Assembly (NCBI RefSeq): GCF_000832985.1
Contig: NZ_CP009920.1
Span: 3,590,501-3,654,500, forward strand
Direction of reading: 5' to 3'
Source of the DNA: Priestia megaterium NBRC 15308 = ATCC 14581
GTDB taxonomy: Bacteria; Bacillota; Bacilli; Bacillales; Bacillaceae_H
DNA: 64,000 nucleotides
Shown here in pieces: positions 34,952 through 43,379 of this stretch. Each line of letters starts with the position of its first letter. The stretch's first letter is position 1. The notes beneath the pieces were generated by a model. That model had not been told where the DNA came from, did no database searches, and was given only the letters and a program-made list of their open reading frames with translations. Made by a program: the position numbers and the translations under genes.

Positions 34952-35727
34952 TGGAAAAAGCGAGAATGAAAATCGAAGATGCAGTTACTACGTGGAAGCG
35001 GAGTAATAATGGACTTATACGTATTCATATTGAAGGAAAAGAATCCATACGGATTAATTCTTTTATCCAACAACGAGCAGCAAGTACAATCAAACTGCTG
35101 CTTGCAATAGAAGCGTTTCGTCAAATTGATGCGGGCATCTTGGCTTTAACATCTGTCATTCAAAGAATGGAAAAAAACACGGTTGGCGGAGCAGGCGTAC
35201 TTAAAGCTCTTCCGCAGTTAACACATATTAAAGTGGAAGAGCTGCTTACCCTTATGATAATTGTTTCTGACAACACAGCTACTAATGAGCTCATTTCTTT
35301 AGTAGGATTTGAAAAAATTAACGAATGTGCTAAAAATCTAGGATTAAAGAAAACCGTTTTAAACCGCTATATGATGGACGAAATCGCTGTTGAAAAAGGG
35401 ATTGATAATTATACGTGTGCCTCTGATGTAGTAAAGTGTCTAAGGGAAATATATGAAGGAAGCCTTTTGCGGAAATCTAGTCGCGAAAAAATAATGAGAA
35501 TGTTAGAAATGCAGCAGTTTCAGCATAAGCTTCCAGCACGTATAGGATCAGCGTTTCAAGCTGCGAATAAGACTGGAGAACTACAGGGAGCAGAACATGA
35601 TAGTGCTATTCTCATGCGAGGTAACGAAACGTATTATGCCGTTGTTTTGATAGATGGACTAAGTGACAATGAACAGGGAAGGAGATTAATTGCTGATATT
35701 GGATATCTTCTGTCATCTAACATCTAA
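34948..35727 (+). CDS. Cytoplasmic class A beta-lactamase-fold serine hydrolase
   Basis: 259-residue protein with the serine beta-lactamase/DD-peptidase motifs: SxxK (Ser46-Thr-Ile-Lys49), SDN (107-109) and KTG (in NKTGEL). The Glu of the class A ExxLN omega loop is not evident, so deacylation may differ. No signal peptide is visible, unlike secreted beta-lactamases. The start overlaps ykfD by 4 bases, making it the last gene of the dpp-ykf operon. A peptidase or amidase acting on imported murein peptides is inferred; true beta-lactam resistance is less likely. Confidence 0.85.
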   Translation: MMEKARMKIEDAVTTWKRSNNGLIRIHIEGKESIRINSFIQQRAASTIKLLLAIEAFRQIDAGILALTSVIQRMEKNTVGGAGVLKALPQLTHIKVEELLTLMIIVSDNTATNELISLVGFEKINECAKNLGLKKTVLNRYMMDEIAVEKGIDNYTCASDVVKCLREIYEGSLLRKSSREKIMRMLEMQQFQHKLPARIGSAFQAANKTGELQGAEHDSAILMRGNETYYAVVLIDGLSDNEQGRRLIADIGYLLSSNI

Positions 35728-36068
35728 AAATCTCTTGACCATATACTTCAATAAGCGGGATTGGTTTGCTCCCTTTTATTTAATGTCTTCTATCAAAGAA
35801 AAACGCACATTTACTAATAATAAATGCTTGTCTTCTCAGATTTTGGCGAGACCGTTGTTTGCTGCGCTGGATTTGTGCTAGTAATAGATAAACATGTTCT
35901 TTTTCATAAAAATTTATGAAAAAATAATGATAAATCATTCATCCTATACCAACTTATTCATATTTTTTATATAATAGAATAATAGTATATATTTTAAACG
36001 AATAGTGAATGTCTATGCAAAGCAGCAAGGAGCATGAAATTATTCGATTCATAAATGGTGGTGTATGT
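35728..36068. other. Gene-free region after the dpp-ykf operon
   Basis: AT-rich. TTTCATAAA and TTTATGAAA (35903-35922) form a 9-bp palindrome that may end the operon transcript. TATAAT at 35970-35975 is a possible -10 for the next gene, with no clear -35. The only open frame (35690-35881) overlaps the hydrolase and looks random. Confidence 0.5.
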
Positions 36069-36620
36069 ATGGCAAACGAACATGTAATGATAGATATTAT
36101 AAAAGCATTTAAACGCAATTCAACTGAATCCATTGCCATGGATTTAATTAAGGAAGTGCGAGGGACATTTAGTCCATTACCTAAATATATAGCGGATTTA
36201 ATTGATGAGCTGAGAAAATTAAATTTAAAAGACGAAGTGATCAGTGTAATCTTGTATCAATCTGTATATGTGGCAGATCATCAATTTAATATTAAAGATA
36301 CCATTACCAATCGTCAGTTTGTAAAAGATACGATTGAAATGGGCAGAAGATGGGTGCATCAGTACGGCCGAATTGAAACAGTAGAAGAAGCAATTCATAT
36401 TGCAGAGCAAGTGTCTACAAAAGAGGACTTGCCTCATCATTTGCAAACAGCAACAATTGACGAAAAAATTACGCTTGAGGTGCAGCTTGATCATCAAACG
36501 TATGAAATGTTAAAAAATATAGCGGTTTATTATGATCATCATTCCTATGAACAGTCAATGACTGTAGCAATTAATCGTTTATATACGCAGCTGCGCGATG
36601 CACAATCAAAAAATAGTTAA
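36069..36620 (+). CDS. Hypothetical protein with DnaD-like helical domain
   Basis: 183-residue soluble helical protein. The segment from LPKYIADLIDEL through DEVISVILYQS to RRWVHQYGRIETVEEA follows the pattern of the DnaD/DnaB-type replication-initiation domain (helix, hydrophobic face, W, then I-T-EEA), so distant relation is possible. The start is uncertain: the ATG at 36069 has GGTGGTG upstream, while in-frame ATGs at 36009 and 36015 have no ribosome site. Monocistronic, followed by a terminator. Function unknown. Confidence 0.65.
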   Translation: MANEHVMIDIIKAFKRNSTESIAMDLIKEVRGTFSPLPKYIADLIDELRKLNLKDEVISVILYQSVYVADHQFNIKDTITNRQFVKDTIEMGRRWVHQYGRIETVEEAIHIAEQVSTKEDLPHHLQTATIDEKITLEVQLDHQTYEMLKNIAVYYDHHSYEQSMTVAINRLYTQLRDAQSKNS

Positions 36621-36625
36621 ATGTC

Positions 36626-36663
36626 AAATCTCACATGTTTCGTGCACCATGTGAGATTTTTTA
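36626..36663 (+). terminator. Terminator
   Basis: AAATCTCACATG and CATGTGAGATTT form a perfect 12-bp stem around a 10-base loop, followed by a T run. Confidence 0.88.
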
Positions 36664-36729
36664 AGATGTGAAAGAGGCGCAGATGAAAATGTCTTGCTCC
36701 ATCATTCACCAAAAGGAGGGAGAACATAG

Positions 36730-37257
36730 ATGAGGATATATTTATCTCCTCTTCAAAAAAAAGATGCTTCTAAAGTTTTTGAATATTGGTCGGATGAAGA
36801 GGTTACTAGATATATGAATATTGAGCCCTTTACGACGCTTTATCAAGCGGAAAGCATGATTGCACTTCTCCAAAGTTTGACGAAAGAAGGGAAAGCAACA
36901 CGCTATGCTATTCGATTAAAGACTTCCGATGAGATCATTGGAACCTGCGGTCTAAACCGTATTGATTATGTTAAAAAGCAAGCAGAGATTGGGTATGATT
37001 TAGGCAGACCTTTTTGGAAAAAGGGCCTCATGACAGAAGCGCTCTGCCTTTTGCTAGAAAAAGCTTTTGAAGAGTTTCATATACAAGAAATTGAAGCAAA
37101 AGTTGATCCTAATAATAAAGATTCAATTACTCTTTTAAAAAAATTTTCGTTTCAACTAGAAGAGGCGTATGAGTCAGATGATTGTACTTGTTTATACACC
37201 GTCAACAAGGAAAAAGTGAGCGTGATATTGTCAGGACGTTCAAAAGGTAAGAAGTAA
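36730..37257 (+). CDS. GNAT acetyltransferase, RimJ/RimL-like
   Basis: 175-residue acetyltransferase of the RimJ/RimL type (YWSDEEVTRYM near the N-terminus, IGYDLGRPFWKKGLMTEAL as the acetyl-CoA segment, N-DSITLLKKFSF near the end). In this family the QxxGxG/A loop is often replaced by a form like WKKGLM. ATG 36730 after AAAGGAGGG. The acceptor is unknown; N-terminal protein or amino-glycoside-like acetylation are both seen in the family. Confidence 0.88.
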   Translation: MRIYLSPLQKKDASKVFEYWSDEEVTRYMNIEPFTTLYQAESMIALLQSLTKEGKATRYAIRLKTSDEIIGTCGLNRIDYVKKQAEIGYDLGRPFWKKGLMTEALCLLLEKAFEEFHIQEIEAKVDPNNKDSITLLKKFSFQLEEAYESDDCTCLYTVNKEKVSVILSGRSKGKK

Positions 37258-37343
37258 ATCGAGCATAAGTTCTTTTGAAATAGTAAATATTTTTAGGCCT
37301 TAACCGATAACAAAGAAAAGAACGAATTGAAGGAAGGTCATGA

Positions 37344-40109
37344 ATGAATCATCATACACATTTACTAGAAGGGACGTACAATGAGTTACTCGTTACACTC
37401 TCTTTCCTTATCGCTATTACTGCGGCGTACGCTTCTTTTGGGTTAGCTAATCGTGTAAAAATTTCCCGGGCAAAATTTATTCAGTTTTGGTTAATCAGCG
37501 GGGCATTTACATTGGGGATAGGCATTTGGTCAATGCATTTTATCGCCATGCTTGCTTTTCACCTGCCCGTAGATGTTTCATATAATTTATGGTTTGTTCT
37601 TCTCTCAATCTTGGGAGCAATAACGGGATGTTATATAGGCCTCTACCTCATTCACAAACAAAAGAAAAGTATAAAAGCACTTATCACTGCAGGGAGCTTT
37701 ATGGGAGCGGGAATTGTTTTTATGCACTATTTGGGCATGATGGCTATGGAGCCAATTATGATTTCATATGATTCATTTATCGTTTTTCTCTCTATTCTTA
37801 TTGCTGTTGCTGCTTCTAATACAGCTTTGTGGCTTGGTTTTTATTCAAAGCTAAATGAAGGGAAGCTTACCGTTTTTGCTAAGGTTATTTGTTCTATTAT
37901 GGGCATTGCTATTGCAGGTATGCACTATACGGGCATGCAGGCAGCTTCTTTTTCAGGAATGTCAATGTTTGAACACTCAAACGGTTTTGCTTTAAATCCA
38001 ATATATTTATCCGTCGTTATTGTTTTTTTTATTGTCTGCCTATTTACGGCTGTGTTTTTAACCATTTTTATGGATCGACGCGTACAAAAACAAGAAGTTT
38101 TAAAATGGGCTTTTTTTGAATCCGCCTTAGATGCTATTTTGGTGATCGATGAAAAAAGACATGTTTTATCGCTCAATTATGCAGCGGAAACGCTTTTCTC
38201 TCTTAAAGCATCAGATGTAATCGGGAGTAATGTTGTTAAGCTGCTGCCCTTCTATGAGTCTTCTTCTCTACAAGATGGACGAACTGAGCACTCCCTTTTG
38301 ATAAGTAATAGAGAAGTTACGGTTGAGATAACGGTGATGGCGGTAGGAATTGAAGAGACGGTTGAGTATATGCTGTATATCCGCAATATGACGCAAGAGC
38401 GCGAAGCGGAAAAAACGTTGATTGAAGCAAAAAATCGCTATGAAAACTTGTTTTACTCCTCTCCATTGGCAATTATGGTCCATCGAGAAGAAGAGGTCGT
38501 GTCTGTGAATGATGCTATGATTCAGCTTTTAGGAGTAACGGAAGACCAGCTCGTTGGTAAATCGTTATATGATTTCTTTTCATCTGAACAAGTTCCTGAT
38601 ATTAAAAAAGGATTGAAGGCAGTAAAGGATAGAAAAGATGAGCCAAGATCTCCATTAGCTCAGTTGAAAATGTTTAATGCGTTAGGTAAGGAACTCTTCT
38701 TAGAAGTAAAATCTACGCTCATTCAAATTAATGGAGAGACGCTTTTTCAGACAGTAACTAGAGATGTAACGGAACAGAAAAAAGCTCAAGAATCGCTTCA
38801 ATATATGGCTTTTCACGATATGCTAACAGATTTACCAAATCGAAGTATGTTTTCAAGCATTGTAGAGAAATCCATTGATTCAGCAGCTGCTTCAGGAAAA
38901 AAGCTTCATTTCTTATTTTTAGACCTAGATCGTTTCAAACAGGTAAATGACACGCTTGGTCATCATGCTGGAGATCAGCTTATGCTTCAGGTTGTTGATC
39001 GAATGAAGAGCTGCATAAGAAACCAAGATGTGCTTTCGCGTTTTGGAGGAGATGAGTTTTTAGTTTTACTACATGATAGGACTGATGAAGAAGTGAAAAA
39101 AATCTGTCAATCATTAAATGAATGCTTATCCACTCCTTTTGTAGTGCTATCGAGAGATGTTTATTTAGGGGTAAGCATCGGAGTTAGTTTATTTCCTAAA
39201 GATGGAAAAATACTTGAAGTGCTAGTTCGCCATGCTGATTTAGCGATGTACGAAGTCAAAAAACAAGGGCGTAATCATTATCTGTTTTATCAAAAAGAAA
39301 TGCAGGTTCATACTACGCGACGAATGAGAATTGAAGATGGGTTACGCAAGGCTTTTGAGCTGGGCGAAATGGAGCTTCACTATCAGCCGAAAGTCAATAT
39401 TCAAAGTGGCCATATTGTTGGGGTGGAGGCTTTAATCCGGTGGACTCATGCCGAGATGGGCGTCATTTCTCCTGCAGAATTTATTCCGATTGCTGAAGAA
39501 ACAGGCGTTATTGTTACACTGACGAAATGGGTATTAAAAAAAGCGTGCCATCAAAATAAGTATTGGCAGCTTCAAGGACTTCCTCCCTTAAAAATGAGTG
39601 TGAACATATCAAGTGTGGATTTTGGGACAACTGATTTTGTTGATTATGTGTTAGGTGTCTTGCGTGAAGTAGAGTTAGAATCACGATATTTAGAACTTGA
39701 AATTACAGAAAGTGTAACGATGAAGCATGTTGAGCAAACAATCGAAAAGCTACAAATCTTAAAAGATGCAGGAGTATTTATTTCGATTGATGATTTTGGC
39801 TCAGGATACTCCTCGTTCAGCTATATTCAGAAGCTGCCTATTCATACGCTGAAAATTGACCGGTCTTTTATTAAAGATTTAGATCCTAATACAACGGAAG
39901 TATCGATTGTCAGAGCCATTATTACACTAGCCAAAAGTTTGCAGCTATCCGTCGTAGCAGAAGGTGTAGAAGAAGTTGAACAAGTAGAACTTCTTCATAA
40001 AGAAAAATGTGATGAAGTGCAGGGATACTATTTCTCCAAACCGATTTCAGCGGAGGAATTTTATGAGAAATTTCATAAAATCGAAGAAAAAATGGAATTT
40101 GTTCATTAA
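37344..40109 (+). CDS. dgcW: MHYT-PAS-GGDEF-EAL cyclic-di-GMP enzyme (DgcW-like)
   Basis: 921-residue membrane signalling protein. An N-terminal seven-helix MHYT sensor shows three motif repeats (SMHFIAM, FMHYLGM, GMHYTGM), thought to bind metal or small gases. Two PAS-like regions follow (about 255-360 and 365-480). Next is a GGDEF diguanylate cyclase with intact GGDEF at 568-572, then an EAL phosphodiesterase with EAL at 695-697 and DDFGSGYSS. Both catalytic motifs are intact, so it could make and break c-di-GMP. B. subtilis YkoW/DgcW has the same order. Start ATG 37344 after GGAAGG; a convergent terminator follows. Confidence 0.93.
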   Translation: MNHHTHLLEGTYNELLVTLSFLIAITAAYASFGLANRVKISRAKFIQFWLISGAFTLGIGIWSMHFIAMLAFHLPVDVSYNLWFVLLSILGAITGCYIGLYLIHKQKKSIKALITAGSFMGAGIVFMHYLGMMAMEPIMISYDSFIVFLSILIAVAASNTALWLGFYSKLNEGKLTVFAKVICSIMGIAIAGMHYTGMQAASFSGMSMFEHSNGFALNPIYLSVVIVFFIVCLFTAVFLTIFMDRRVQKQEVLKWAFFESALDAILVIDEKRHVLSLNYAAETLFSLKASDVIGSNVVKLLPFYESSSLQDGRTEHSLLISNREVTVEITVMAVGIEETVEYMLYIRNMTQEREAEKTLIEAKNRYENLFYSSPLAIMVHREEEVVSVNDAMIQLLGVTEDQLVGKSLYDFFSSEQVPDIKKGLKAVKDRKDEPRSPLAQLKMFNALGKELFLEVKSTLIQINGETLFQTVTRDVTEQKKAQESLQYMAFHDMLTDLPNRSMFSSIVEKSIDSAAASGKKLHFLFLDLDRFKQVNDTLGHHAGDQLMLQVVDRMKSCIRNQDVLSRFGGDEFLVLLHDRTDEEVKKICQSLNECLSTPFVVLSRDVYLGVSIGVSLFPKDGKILEVLVRHADLAMYEVKKQGRNHYLFYQKEMQVHTTRRMRIEDGLRKAFELGEMELHYQPKVNIQSGHIVGVEALIRWTHAEMGVISPAEFIPIAEETGVIVTLTKWVLKKACHQNKYWQLQGLPPLKMSVNISSVDFGTTDFVDYVLGVLREVELESRYLELEITESVTMKHVEQTIEKLQILKDAGVFISIDDFGSGYSSFSYIQKLPIHTLKIDRSFIKDLDPNTTEVSIVRAIITLAKSLQLSVVAEGVEEVEQVELLHKEKCDEVQGYYFSKPISAEEFYEKFHKIEEKMEFVH

Positions 40110-40113
40110 TGTA

Positions 40114-40148
40114 AAAAGCCGTTCTTATTTAAAAGAACGGCTTTTTAC
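40114..40148. terminator. Bidirectional terminator after dgcW
   Basis: AAAAAGCCGTTCTT and AAGAACGGCTTTTT form a perfect stem. The stop codon of the convergent membrane-protein gene (40125) lies in its loop. Confidence 0.88.
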
Positions 40149-40427
40149 ATTTAAGGTCAGAGCTAACAGTTTATACAATACATAGATTCCAAGGTATGCA
40201 CCGGTTAATAAAAAAGCTGAATTTAAAAAGATTGCATGAATGCTCGTCATAAAAACAGTATGGTTTTTTAAGATACGATAGATAGAAGCAGCAGCTATAT
40301 TTCCAAATACTAGCGCTGAAAGAAGGGCTAACGTATTAAAAACTAGCTCTGCTCCTTTCCATTTGAGTGAGAAAAAGAGCATGATAATAGGAATAATAAT
40401 ACTTCCAGAAACTAACAGAAAAATCAA
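40125..40427 (-). CDS. Small membrane protein (100 residues, about three helices)
   Basis: Hydrophobic protein with three predicted spans (about 2-20, 28-48 and 62-90) and a short basic C-terminus. A TTG start at 40427 on the minus strand follows GGAGATGG. The coding frame ends within the shared terminator. A 9-bp inverted repeat (TTATCTTAT at 40446, ATAAGATAA at 40464) lies just upstream and may be an operator. No family recognised. Confidence 0.62.
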   Translation of the reverse strand: MIFLLVSGSIIIPIIMLFFSLKWKGAELVFNTLALLSALVFGNIAAASIYRILKNHTVFMTSIHAIFLNSAFLLTGAYLGIYVLYKLLALTLNVKSRSFK

Positions 40428-40515
40428 TGGACCATCTCCAATACGTTATCTTATTACAGTTACATAAGATAATGTTTTTGCTTATTTTTAGATAGTCTTC
40501 CCTTTTTATAGTCTG

Positions 40516-41067
40516 TTAAGCTTTTTTCTTCCATTTTTTACTTATATAAAAAAGTAAGATGATGGATAAAACCATTAAAATGATTTTGCCTTGCATAGAT
40601 CCTTGTTAAATATGATAAACCGAATAAACTTCAATAAAAAGCGCTGGAATTTTTCCAAGTGCGCTAGCAGAAATGAATACCGCAAAGGAGCCTTTTCCTA
40701 TAGCGCTGAGGAATGTAATGAGGCCTGATGGAACAAAGGGAAGTAAACGCAAAGAAAGAATCAATATAAAACTCTCTTTCCCTTGTACGCGCAGCAGCTT
40801 CAGCGACTTGGAGTGAGAAGGTGTTTTTGTATGAACAAGTGTACGGAAACCTTTTCGATACAGCCAAAAAGAGAGAGCTGCACCTAAAACTTCTCCAATA
40901 AAAGAAAGCAAAAATCCGTTCCAAAAACCAAATAATTTTACGTTTACGAACGTAAGGGGTGCACTTGGAAATACGCCCGTAATGCTAATAAGGATGTTCA
41001 AGAGAATGCTGATAAACCCAGCTGCTTCTAAATGTTCAAGCAGAAATGTTTGAAGATAATCAGTCAT
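40516..41067 (-). pseudogene. TVP38/DedA-family membrane protein interrupted by one in-frame stop codon
   Basis: SNARE-associated (VTT/TVP38) membrane protein. The first 153 codons (41067-40609) carry the family core, including the FPSAPLTFVNVKLFG and RLLPFVPSGLITFLSAIGK segments. A TAA at 40608-40606 ends the frame, but the same frame then continues for 29 sense codons to a TAA at 40518-40516. These encode a hydrophobic helix and a basic tail (KIILMVLSIILLFYISKK), the usual end of the family. This is best read as a nonsense mutation in a gene of about 183 codons; the 153-residue form may keep some function. ATG after GGGAG. Confidence 0.75.
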
Positions 41068-41233
41068 GGTTATACTCCCATTTATGTTTTACTTGTAGGG
41101 CTATTTTAGATGATTTTCTACTATTATATAATTTTTGGCATGAAATAAGTAGGTAAGCAGTTTATAAAAAGCAAAACAGGGTAACTACTTACTAATGAAA
41201 GATGATTTACTGATTTGAAGGGATGGACAACTC

Positions 41234-41308
41234 ATGTTGAAATTTTTGCTTGTTATTGTAGTTGTATTATTAATTATTATGATTTTTAAACGCTTTATCC
41301 GAAAATGA
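41234..41308 (+). CDS. Tiny membrane peptide (24 residues)
   Basis: One hydrophobic helix (FLLVIVVVLLIIMIF) with a basic tail KRFIRK. The ATG at 41234 has a moderate GGGATGG site upstream, and a terminator follows 17 bases after the stop, supporting a short independent transcript. The composition resembles small membrane peptides, including type I toxins, but no antisense RNA gene was identified. Confidence 0.5.
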   Translation: MLKFLLVIVVVLLIIMIFKRFIRK

Positions 41309-41324
41309 AAATGCTAAACTAAGC

Positions 41325-41355
41325 AGCTCGTGGGATCTTTCTCACGAGCTCTTTT
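41325..41355 (+). terminator. Terminator after the 24-residue peptide gene
   Basis: AGCTCGTG (41325-41332) pairs with CACGAGCT (41343-41350), followed by CTTTT. Confidence 0.75.
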
Positions 41356-41455
41356 GCGGAGCTATTCAGTAGCTCAACAATACACTTTTTACCTGTGATG
41401 AATATCACTGCAGCTAGGGAAATGAAGGGGTAAGATAGAAATGGGAGGGAGGTAT

Positions 41456-41548
41456 ATGGAATTATTATTCTATCTCAGCACTTATTTATCAGGGGGAGCT
41501 ATCGCATTATGGCTAATTAATGCAGCATTTAATGGATTATTAAAATAA
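41456..41548 (+). CDS. Small membrane peptide (30 residues)
   Basis: Neutral, hydrophobic peptide, MELLFYLSTYLSGG followed by a second hydrophobic half. It has a strong ribosome site (GGAGGGAGGT) just before the ATG at 41456. The next gene starts 14 bases after its stop, so they are probably cotranscribed. Family unknown. Confidence 0.58.
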   Translation: MELLFYLSTYLSGGAIALWLINAAFNGLLK

Positions 41549-41562
41549 CAGAGGGAGAGAAA

Positions 41563-41880
41563 ATGAACGATTCTAAAGGTATATTTAACGATAAAGAAAG
41601 AAAGCTTGCTCGCTATTTGGAGACGTACACAACTGAGCAGATTTTAACTGAAGCAGGCATGTCTTCGTCTGCTGCGCTATATGAGTTGAAAAAAATAAGA
41701 TTACCGCGGGCAGTTGCTAATACGATTGTTTATTACGTACTGGCAACAAATAATCAAAAGCTGGTTATGTACAAACTGCTCATGTTAGCTGGCGTTTGTA
41801 AAAAGCTTGGCATTCAAGATGCACAGGCAGCCCTCACTTTTATCAAAAAATATTACGTTTGTCATCAGCATTTACACTAG
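41563..41880 (+). CDS. Small protein resembling a DnaD/DnaB helicase-loader domain
   Basis: 105-residue helical protein. Residues 45-98 (from LPRAVANTIVYYVLATNNQK to the A-AALTFIKKYY end) follow the C-terminal domain of Bacillus DnaB/DnaD, where a V-N-LIDYVL-TNN-KL pattern precedes helices ending in EAM-FAK. It is far shorter than the true loaders, so it is a stand-alone domain or a distant relative. ATG 41563 after AGAGGGAGAG. Function unknown. Confidence 0.65.
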   Translation: MNDSKGIFNDKERKLARYLETYTTEQILTEAGMSSSAALYELKKIRLPRAVANTIVYYVLATNNQKLVMYKLLMLAGVCKKLGIQDAQAALTFIKKYYVCHQHLH

Positions 41881-41909
41881 AAAGTACATTTGTCTGAGGG
41901 GGAAAAGAG

Positions 41910-42092
41910 ATGAATATTGTCCCGTTTAAGCAGCGTTCATCTGCAAAAAACGATCAAGGCAGAGAACAGCCGTTTCAATGTTTCATTGAGGGAGATCGAT
42001 TTCAGTTAGATTTGTATATGACATATTTATTTCATCGCTGCCATCCTAGCAGGTATAGATATAACCGTGCTAACAGAAAGGGTAGGATGTAA
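41910..42092 (+). CDS. Hypothetical 60-residue basic protein
   Basis: Arg-rich, hydrophilic product with no recognised motif. A GAGGGGGA ribosome site precedes the ATG at 41910, and a terminator follows 18 bases after the stop. The lack of a known family keeps confidence low. Confidence 0.45.
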   Translation: MNIVPFKQRSSAKNDQGREQPFQCFIEGDRFQLDLYMTYLFHRCHPSRYRYNRANRKGRM

Positions 42093-42110
42093 TGATAAGA
42101 TACCAGTGGT

Positions 42111-42150
42111 AACGGCTTCATTATTCCATCAGGAAAAATGAAGCCGTTTG
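42111..42150 (+). terminator. Terminator
   Basis: AACGGCTTCATT pairs perfectly with AATGAAGCCGTT around a 14-base loop, followed by TTGTTG. Confidence 0.7.
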
Positions 42151-42218
42151 TTGTGTTAGAAAGAATGATTTACTATGATGTAGTTAATGATAAAAGAAAA
42201 AGGAAGGGAAGGAACGTA

Positions 42219-42743
42219 ATGGATTTACATAAGTGGGAATATTGGATTTCAAAGCTCGAGCTTCAGCCTCATCCAGAAGGAGGGTATTATAAACAAACCT
42301 ATCGCTCCAACGATGAAATTTCTGATAAAGAAGTGTCATCGCAGTTTGATGATAAACGCTTCCTATACACGAGTATTTACTTTTTATTAAGGTCTCAAGA
42401 TGTATCGCATTTCCACCGGCTGCAATCAGATGAACTATGGTACTATCATGGGGGAAGTCCTTTAACCATTCATATTATTTACCGCGACGGAACCTATCAA
42501 GAAGTAAAACTAGGTACAAACTTAGAAAATGGAGAAGTTCCTCAATTTTTAGTTCCAAGAGATACGATTTTTGGTTCCTCTGTGGCAAATGAGAATACGT
42601 TTTCTCTCGTTGGATGCATGGTCGCACCAGGTTTTGATTTCCGTGACTTTGAATTATTCACAAAACAGCAGCTGCTTGATGAATTCCCCGAGCATGTTGT
42701 GATCATCGACAAATTAGGGTACGATAAATTGCCAAATGATTGA
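42219..42743 (+). CDS. DUF985 cupin-fold protein
   Basis: 174-residue RmlC-like cupin. Conserved elements are PHPEGGYYKQTYRS near residue 20, FLLRSQDVSHFHRLQSDELWYYH (a sugar- or metal-binding cupin motif, given here as separate parts: SHFHR and DELWYYH) and APGFDFRDFEL near the C-terminus. ATG 42219 after AAGGGAAGGA; an in-frame ATG 27 codons earlier lies in the terminator and lacks a ribosome site. Substrate unknown. Confidence 0.87.
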   Translation: MDLHKWEYWISKLELQPHPEGGYYKQTYRSNDEISDKEVSSQFDDKRFLYTSIYFLLRSQDVSHFHRLQSDELWYYHGGSPLTIHIIYRDGTYQEVKLGTNLENGEVPQFLVPRDTIFGSSVANENTFSLVGCMVAPGFDFRDFELFTKQQLLDEFPEHVVIIDKLGYDKLPND

Positions 42744-42777
42744 AAAGCATGCATCTCGGTTTGATGCATGCTTTTTT
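42744..42777. terminator. Bidirectional terminator between the cupin gene and desR
   Basis: AAAGCATGCATC pairs with GATGCATGCTTT around a TCGGTTT loop, with A/T runs on both sides. Confidence 0.88.
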
Positions 42778-43379
42778 CATTTGAACCAGCCTTTTTCCTT
42801 AAAGCGAGTAATGGCTTCAATGCGGTTCTTTACTTCAAGTTTGTCTAGAATGGTAGAAATATAATTGCGCACCGTTCCAGTCTTAATAGATAGTTCGTCA
42901 GCAATTTCTTTTGTGTTTTTTCCATCAGCTACTAGAGCTAATACTTCTTTCTCTCTAGCTGTAAGAGGACTGGTAGATTCACTATATAAGTCATCCACTA
43001 ATTCTGGAGCATAGAGGCGTCTGCCTGCCATCACGCTTCGAATGGAATTTGCGAGTTCTTCACTCGGACTATCTTTTAGCAAGTATCCGCTTACGCCGGC
43101 TTTCAAAGCTCTTTGAAAATAGCCGGAGCGAGCGAATGTTGTCAAAATGATGACTTTGCAGTTTAAATCTTTCAGTTCCTCTGCAGCTTCAAGCCCAGTT
43201 TTAAGAGGCATCTCGATATCCATTACGCATATATCTGGCTGGTGCTGCTTAGCAAGTGATACGGCTTGTTCCCCATTTGAAGCTTTTCCGACAACTTCCA
43301 TGTCATCCTCTAAATTTAACAAAGAGCCTAAAGCCCCTAACATCATTTGCTGATCTTCGGCAATGACAATTCGAATCAT
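42777..43379 (-). CDS. desR: Response regulator DesR
   Basis: 200-residue NarL-type regulator: receiver domain with phosphoacceptor Asp54 (VMDIEMP), then a LuxR-type helix-turn-helix (PLTAREKEVLALVADGKN). B. subtilis DesR has the same length and Asp54. When phosphorylated by DesK it activates the des desaturase gene after a drop in temperature. It overlaps desK by 4 bases. Confidence 0.95.
   Translation of the reverse strand: MIRIVIAEDQQMMLGALGSLLNLEDDMEVVGKASNGEQAVSLAKQHQPDICVMDIEMPLKTGLEAAEELKDLNCKVIILTTFARSGYFQRALKAGVSGYLLKDSPSEELANSIRSVMAGRRLYAPELVDDLYSESTSPLTAREKEVLALVADGKNTKEIADELSIKTGTVRNYISTILDKLEVKNRIEAITRFKEKGWFK

Noticed and set aside
34948-35727. Antibiotic-resistance beta-lactamase
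   Set aside because: No signal peptide, no evident class A ExxLN element, and placement in a peptide-catabolism operon argue against a resistance role.
35690-35881. 63-codon open frame after the beta-lactamase-like gene
   Set aside because: It overlaps that gene in another frame, has no ribosome site and encodes no recognisable protein.
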